Below, piece by piece: positions 59,371 to 64,000 of a DNA stretch of 64,000 nucleotides. The notes below the pieces were generated by a model. The model was not told the DNA's origin and did not search any database. It worked only from the letters and a program-made list of their open reading frames with translations. The translations under genes and the position numbers were made by a program. Origin of the DNA: Micromonospora echinospora (GTDB lineage Bacteria; Actinomycetota; Actinomycetes; Mycobacteriales; Micromonosporaceae); the NCBI RefSeq assembly GCF_014203425.1, contig NZ_JACHJC010000001.1, forward strand, positions 6,589,501 through 6,653,500. The letters run 5' to 3'. Position 1 is the first letter of the stretch. Every line of letters begins with the position of its first letter.

Positions 59371-60444
59371 TCAGGCCGGGGCGAGCCAGCGGTGCAGGGT
59401 GGCCGCACCGTCCCGGATCTTGGTCAGTTCGACGTGCTCGTCCTTGTGGTGCGCCAGGTTCGGGTCGCCGGGGCCGAAGTTCAGCGCCGGGATGCCCATG
59501 GCCGCGAACCGCGCCACGTCCGTCCAGCCCAGCTTGCCGATCGGAGCGGCGCCGACCGCCGCCAGGAACTCCTGCGCCGCCGGGTTGTCCAGCCCGGGTG
59601 GCGCGCCGGCCGCCGCGTCGGTGACCGCCAGGTCGAAGCCGGCGAAGACCTCGCGCAGGTGCGCCTCGGCGCCCGCCGGGTCGCGGTCCGGGGCGTACCG
59701 GTAGTTGATCTCGATCTCGCACCGGTCGGGGATGACGTTGCCGGCCACCCCACCGGTGATCCGTACCGCGTTGAGGCCCTCGCGGTAGTCGCAGCCCTCG
59801 ATCGTCACCCGGCGCGCCTCGTACGTGGTCAGCCGCCGCAGCACCTCGCTCGCGCCGTGGATGGCGTTCACCCCGTGCCAGGAGCGCGCCGCGTGGGCCC
59901 GCTCCCCGTGCGTCGTGATCACCGCCCGCATGGTGCCCTGGCAGCCCGCCTCGACGATCCCGTACGTCGGCTCCAGCAGCACCGCGAAGTCGGCCTCCAG
60001 CCACTCCGGGTGGCTCTGCGCGACCAGGGTGAGGCCGTTGTACTTCGACTCGATCTCCTCGGCCTCGTAGAAGAAGTACGTGACGTCGTAGCGCGGGTCG
60101 GGCAGCGTGACCGCCAGGTGCAGCGCGAACGCCACGCCGGACTTCATGTCGGAGGTGCCGCAGCCGTACATCAGGTCGCCGCGCATGGTCGAGGGGAAGT
60201 TGCCGTTGAGCGGGACGGTGTCCAGATGGCCGGCGAGCACCACACGCTGTGCCCGGCCCAGGTCGGTACGGGCCATGACGGTGTTCTGGTGCCGATAGGT
60301 GGCCAGGTGCGGCACACGGAGCAGCACCTCCTCGACGCAGTCGGCGATCGCCTTCTCGTTGAGGGAGACCGACTCGATGTCGACCAGGGCGCGGGTCAGC
60401 GCCACCGGATCGGCCAGGACCTCGGGGGTCAACGGGTTCTGCAT
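59371..60444 (-). CDS. dapE: Succinyl-diaminopimelate desuccinylase
   Basis: 357 residues. M20 di-zinc hydrolase of the lysine/diaminopimelate pathway. Metal-site motifs: [32 protein letters not shown], and the C-terminal LGWTDVARF and [12 protein letters not shown] at 60444 follows TACCGT (plus 60452-60457) by 7 bases, a leaderless start. It diverges from dapD, which makes the precursor of its substrate, so the two pathway genes share a 104-base control region. Confidence 0.95.
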   Translation of the reverse strand: MQNPLTPEVLADPVALTRALVDIESVSLNEKAIADCVEEVLLRVPHLATYRHQNTVMARTDLGRAQRVVLAGHLDTVPLNGNFPSTMRGDLMYGCGTSDMKSGVAFALHLAVTLPDPRYDVTYFFYEAEEIESKYNGLTLVAQSHPEWLEADFAVLLEPTYGIVEAGCQGTMRAVITTHGERAHAARSWHGVNAIHGASEVLRRLTTYEARRVTIEGCDYREGLNAVRITGGVAGNVIPDRCEIEINYRYAPDRDPAGAEAHLREVFAGFDLAVTDAAAGAPPGLDNPAAQEFLAAVGAAPIGKLGWTDVARFAAMGIPALNFGPGDPNLAHHKDEHVELTKIRDGAATLHRWLAPA

Positions 60445-60548
60445 GTCTCGCACGGTACCGTCAACCTCGGCGGGCCAGGGAACACGTTCGGCGAGGCCCG
60501 CGGCCGCGAGCAGCGGCGGACGCCGTTGCCGGAACGAAAGGTGACATC

Positions 60549-61508
60549 GTGACGTCCGCACCATCCGCCTGGGGCATCGGCCTGGCCACCGTCACCGCCG
60601 AGGACCAGGTGCTCGACACCTGGTACCCGACCGGCAAGCTGGGCCTGGGCGAGCTGCCGCTGGTGCCCGGCGAGGACCAGGCCGACGTGCTCGACCTGCC
60701 GCCGGGCGCGATCGGCGCGCGTGCGCTGCCCGGCCTGCGCACCGTCGAGGTGACCACGGTGATCGGTTCGCTGGACGACCCGATCAAGGACGCCGCCGAC
60801 GCGTACCTGCGGTTGCACCTGCTCTCCCACCGCCTGGTGCGGCCCAACGAGCTGAACCTCGACGGCATCTTCGGCAAGCTGGCGAACGTGGCCTGGACCT
60901 CGGCCGGGCCGTGCCCGCCGGAGCGGGTGGACGAGCTGCGCGTCATCGAGCGGGCCGCCGGCCGCCACCTGTCCGTGTACGGGGTGGACAAGTTCCCCCG
61001 GATGACCGACTACGTGGTGCCGTCGGGGGTGCGGATCGCCGACGCGGACCGGGTCCGGCTCGGCGCGTACCTGTCCTCCGGCACCACCGTGATGCACGAG
61101 GGCTTCTGCAACTTCAACGCCGGCACGCTGGGCACCTCGATGGTCGAGGGCCGCATCGTGCAGGGCGTGGTGGTCGGCGACGGCTCCGACGTCGGGGCGG
61201 GGGCCTCGATCATGGGCACGCTCTCGGGGGGCGGCACCGAGAAGGTGCGCATCGGTGAGCGGAGCCTGATCGGCGCGAACGCCGGCATCGGCATCTCGCT
61301 CGGTGACGACTGCGTGGTGGAGGCGGGCTGCTACGTCACCGCCGGCTCCAAGGTCACGCTGCCGGACGGCCGGGTGGTCAAGGCCCGCGAGCTGTCCGGC
61401 GTCGACGGGCTGCTGTTCTGGCGCAACTCGGTGACCGGCGCGCTGGAGGCGAAGCCCCGCACCGGCCAGGGCATCACGCTCAACGCCGCGCTGCACGCCA
61501 ACGACTGA
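60549..61508 (+). CDS. dapD: Tetrahydrodipicolinate N-succinyltransferase, actinobacterial type
   Basis: 319 residues. Left-handed beta-helix acyltransferase that transfers succinyl from succinyl-CoA to tetrahydrodipicolinate. Hexapeptide-rich segment [24 protein letters not shown] to [31 protein letters not shown], with [13 protein letters not shown] before it. This long form is the one found in actinobacteria. GTG at 60549 has AAAGGTGA four bases upstream. Confidence 0.95.
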   Translation: MTSAPSAWGIGLATVTAEDQVLDTWYPTGKLGLGELPLVPGEDQADVLDLPPGAIGARALPGLRTVEVTTVIGSLDDPIKDAADAYLRLHLLSHRLVRPNELNLDGIFGKLANVAWTSAGPCPPERVDELRVIERAAGRHLSVYGVDKFPRMTDYVVPSGVRIADADRVRLGAYLSSGTTVMHEGFCNFNAGTLGTSMVEGRIVQGVVVGDGSDVGAGASIMGTLSGGGTEKVRIGERSLIGANAGIGISLGDDCVVEAGCYVTAGSKVTLPDGRVVKARELSGVDGLLFWRNSVTGALEAKPRTGQGITLNAALHAND

Positions 61509-61517
61509 GCCGCACCC

Positions 61518-61559
61518 CCGTCCGGGTCCGCGACGGCGTCGCCGCGCGGACCCGGACGG
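61518..61559. terminator. Bidirectional terminator, dapD and subtilase gene
   Basis: Perfect 15-base inverted repeat CCGTCCGGGTCCGCG with complement, 12-base loop, between the convergent dapD and peptidase genes. Confidence 0.7.
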
Positions 61560-61564
61560 CCGGC

Positions 61565-64000
61565 TCACCGCAGGCGGTACGCCTGGATGATCCGCTGGGT
61601 CACGGTGTTGCCGGCGTCGTCACGGGCGGTGGCCCGCAGCGACGCGTACCCCGGGCCGGCCGGGTGCCGGACGGTGGCCGTCCACGCCCCGCCCTGCTTC
61701 TTGAGGGTCGCCTTGCGCCAGGTCTTCCCGCCGTCGTAGGAGACGTCGACGGTCAGCGCGACGACCCGGCCGGACGGCGCGCCGGGCTGGCGCTGCACCG
61801 CCACCGGCACGGTGAACGTCCGGCCCGCCGGGGCCGAGCTGTCCACCGCGAGCGGCGGGGTGAACCGGACCGCCATGGCCGGCAGCCGGGCCGGCACGTC
61901 GCCCGGCACCCGCTTGGAGCGGAACGTCCAGCTCGCCGAGACCTCGGTGCTCAGGTCGGTGAAGCCGCGCGTCGCGGTGGTCTCCAGCCGGTAGTTGGCC
62001 GCGCCCGGCGGCACTGTGAACTCGCCGTAGCCCGGGTAGGGCGACTCGGCGAGCAGCTTGCCGTTGCGGTAGAGCCGGGTCTGCTCGGTGTCGTTGAGCG
62101 AGCCGCCCGGGTGGCCGGCCGCGTCGCTGTGCACCGGCAGCGAGACCACGAGGTTGTCGCCGGTACGGGTGATGCTCTGCTCCGGCCAGCGCGGCTGCGG
62201 GAACGACGGGCCGAAGGGGCCCTTGTTCCACTCCTCGGTGTAGGTGTGCCCGGCCCGGTAGCGGGTGGGCCCGGACCGCAGCACCGCCCGCGGCTCCAAC
62301 CAGCCGTCCTCGTCCCGCTCACCGAAGTCCAGCTCGGCGCTCCAGCGGGTCTTGGCGGTGGAGAGGTGCTCGATCCGCTTACCGGGCACCTGGACCGGCA
62401 GGACGATCGCCGAGCCGCCGATGTCGTAGTCGGACTCCGGGTACACGGCCCGTTCGTTCTCCATCCCGGTGTAGCCGGCGGCGAACCGGCTCGTGACGGT
62501 GGCCAGATCGGCGGGCCGGTAGTGCCGGACGAAACCGGTCGGGAACCGGCCCGGGAACAGCTCGTTCAGGCCGTAGAAGTACGGGCTGCGCTCGGGCGCC
62601 CTCGCCTCGGTCCACTGGCTCGCGACCGCGCCGACGAAGAGGTTGCCGGAGACGTTGCGGCCGACCTGGGCCGAGTAGAGGCCGTCGAACGTGTCGGCCC
62701 AGAGCCCGAAGCTGGCTTGGAAGTCGTCGAGCTTCCAGGCCGCGGTGAGGTCGATCAGCAGCGGCACCGCGCCGCGCTGCGGCACCGTGGTACGGATCGG
62801 CTTCCCCGCCCGCGCGTCCAGCGTGAGCCGCTGGTTCCCGGTCACCACCAGCTCCGGCTGGGCGAGGAAGGTGACTTCCGACCAGCCCTGCTCGCCGGCC
62901 TGGAAGATCAGGCTCTGCACGCCGTACCGGCCCTTGGGCACCCGCAGCCGGGCCTCGCCGTCGGCGTCGTACACGTCGCGGTAGCTGGCGTCGTCGAGCC
63001 CGAGCAGGCTCGTGAAGTAGTCACCGGTCAGGGCGCCGGAGCGGTTGCGGTGCGTCACCGTCAGGTCGTAGCTCTCCACCTCGCGGTCGACAGCGAGCGG
63101 GGTCACCGTCACCGCGTCGCCGGCGCGGGCGACCAGGCGGCCGGTCCAGTAGCCGTCGGCGCCACCGAGCCGGGTGTCCACGACCACTGTCACCTGGGCG
63201 CTGCCGCCCGCCGGGACGGTGAGCCGGGAGGCACTGAGGGTGAGCATGCCGGCCGGCGCGGACCGCCCGCCCGGACCGGTGAACTCGGTGCTCAGGTCCA
63301 CCGTGAGCGGGGCGTTTCCGCCGTTGCGGTAGGTGACCGTCCGGCTGATCGGCTGGTCGTCGGTGTGCGGCCAGGTCGCCAGGCCGAACGAGACGGAAGG
63401 CGGGTCGCTGGTCACCTGCTGGGTGATCGCGCGAGCGAGGTCGACCCGGCCGGCGCCCTGCTGGAACGCGGTCTGCTCCGGGTGCGGCTTCGCCGAGGCC
63501 ATCAGCGTCGCCTTGTAGCGGGCAGGCGTCCAGCCGGGGTGCTGCTGGGCGAGGAGCGCGACCGCGCCGGCCACGTGCGGCGTGGCCATCGACGTGCCGG
63601 ACAGCGAGGCGTACTTGTCGCCCACCGGGTCGCCGATCTCGCCGTGCGCCGCCCGGGCGGCCACGATCTCCACGCCGGGCGCGGTGATGTCCGGCTTGAT
63701 CGCTCCGTCGCCGACCCGGGGGCCGCGGCTGGAGAAGTCGGCGAGCGCGTCGTCGCGGTCCACCGCGCCGACCGCGAGCGCGGCGTCGGCGGTGCCCGGC
63801 GAGCCGACCGAGCCGTCGGCGCCGTCGTTGCCGGCGGCGACCACGAAGAGCGTCCCGTGCTGCTCGGTGAGCGTCCCGATCGCCTCCTCCAGCGGGTCCA
63901 CCTCCGGGGAGTCGCCGCCGCTGAGGCTCATGTTGACCACCGCGGCGTGCTGCTCGGCGGCGGCCCACTGCATGCCGGCCAGGATGGCCGAGTCGGTGCA
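61565..64000 (-). CDS. Subtilisin-like S8 serine peptidase, C-terminal part
   Basis: 811 residues visible; the frame is open through the right edge (CTDSAILAG before MQWAAAEQHAAVVNMSLSGG), so the N-terminus with the catalytic Asp and His is outside. Present are the oxyanion Asn in FVVAAGNDG and the catalytic Ser in SLSGTSMATPHVAGAVALL. A long C-terminal region follows with beta-rich, Fn3-like segments (TVTYRNGGNAPLTVDLS; VVALTVDVSYDGGKTWRKA). Secreted subtilases of this size usually degrade extracellular protein; export signals would be in the missing part. A strong hairpin follows the stop. Confidence 0.92.
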   Translation of the reverse strand, partial: CTDSAILAGMQWAAAEQHAAVVNMSLSGGDSPEVDPLEEAIGTLTEQHGTLFVVAAGNDGADGSVGSPGTADAALAVGAVDRDDALADFSSRGPRVGDGAIKPDITAPGVEIVAARAAHGEIGDPVGDKYASLSGTSMATPHVAGAVALLAQQHPGWTPARYKATLMASAKPHPEQTAFQQGAGRVDLARAITQQVTSDPPSVSFGLATWPHTDDQPISRTVTYRNGGNAPLTVDLSTEFTGPGGRSAPAGMLTLSASRLTVPAGGSAQVTVVVDTRLGGADGYWTGRLVARAGDAVTVTPLAVDREVESYDLTVTHRNRSGALTGDYFTSLLGLDDASYRDVYDADGEARLRVPKGRYGVQSLIFQAGEQGWSEVTFLAQPELVVTGNQRLTLDARAGKPIRTTVPQRGAVPLLIDLTAAWKLDDFQASFGLWADTFDGLYSAQVGRNVSGNLFVGAVASQWTEARAPERSPYFYGLNELFPGRFPTGFVRHYRPADLATVTSRFAAGYTGMENERAVYPESDYDIGGSAIVLPVQVPGKRIEHLSTAKTRWSAELDFGERDEDGWLEPRAVLRSGPTRYRAGHTYTEEWNKGPFGPSFPQPRWPEQSITRTGDNLVVSLPVHSDAAGHPGGSLNDTEQTRLYRNGKLLAESPYPGYGEFTVPPGAANYRLETTATRGFTDLSTEVSASWTFRSKRVPGDVPARLPAMAVRFTPPLAVDSSAPAGRTFTVPVAVQRQPGAPSGRVVALTVDVSYDGGKTWRKATLKKQGGAWTATVRHPAGPGYASLRATARDDAGNTVTQRIIQAYRLR

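Overview
The window is high-GC actinobacterial chromosome, most likely from Micromonospora or a close Micromonosporaceae relative (inference). The evidence is the very high third-position GC, WhiB7, the mycothiol-linked redoxin Mrx1, AdnA/AdnB instead of RecBCD, an XRE/DUF5753 plus DUF397 pair, DUF5709 and DUF5679 proteins, the actinobacterial type of dapD, and many genes that appear to be read from leaderless mRNAs. It is ordinary chromosome. I see no phage, transposase, integrase, CRISPR array or complete biosynthetic cluster.

Layout. 1-14.7 kb: an SRAP gene cut by the window edge diverges from aroA-rsgA; then a DUF6348 protein, hisN, a DMT-like permease, a GT4 glycosyltransferase, an SDR, two GHKL ATPase regulators, a NarL-type two-component pair, a divergent PRPP synthetase, glpK and purC. 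14.8-23.2 kb: a Tat lipoprotein, a DHA2 exporter with its TetR regulator, two identical initiator tRNA genes flanking a secreted NucA/NucB-type nuclease, and a SigE-family sigma factor with an overlapping membrane protein.

23.2-57.3 kb keeps the order and orientation I recall from Mycobacterium tuberculosis Rv3193c-Rv3202c: UPF0182, PDZ-Lon protease, DUF2342 metalloprotease, an RRE/E1-like protein, ABC1 kinase, whiB7, uvrD2, mrx1, nudC, adnB and adnA. It is interrupted by local insertions: a CofC-like protein, a YgjP-like metallopeptidase, an MFS and WhiJ-like module, two M16 peptidases, a sulfonate-type ABC operon with an Rrf2 regulator, a DEAD-box helicase and a cold-shock protein. 57.5-64 kb: two LOG-family genes, dapE and dapD facing apart, and the C-terminal part of a subtilase.

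The most informative regulatory locus is the roughly 470-base whiB7 leader (34202-34670). It shows an AT-rich WhiB7-type promoter, an 84-codon leader ORF ending in rare codons, a hairpin overlapping the end of that ORF, and a strong intrinsic terminator with six Us that shares bases with the hairpin. This is the layout of ribosome-controlled attenuation. Other points of interest are three helically phased DnaA-box-like sites at 30949-31010, an orphan RiPP-type E1-like protein, a family of intergenic inverted repeats, two small genes below usual length cut-offs, and an rsgA whose only sensible start is CTG.
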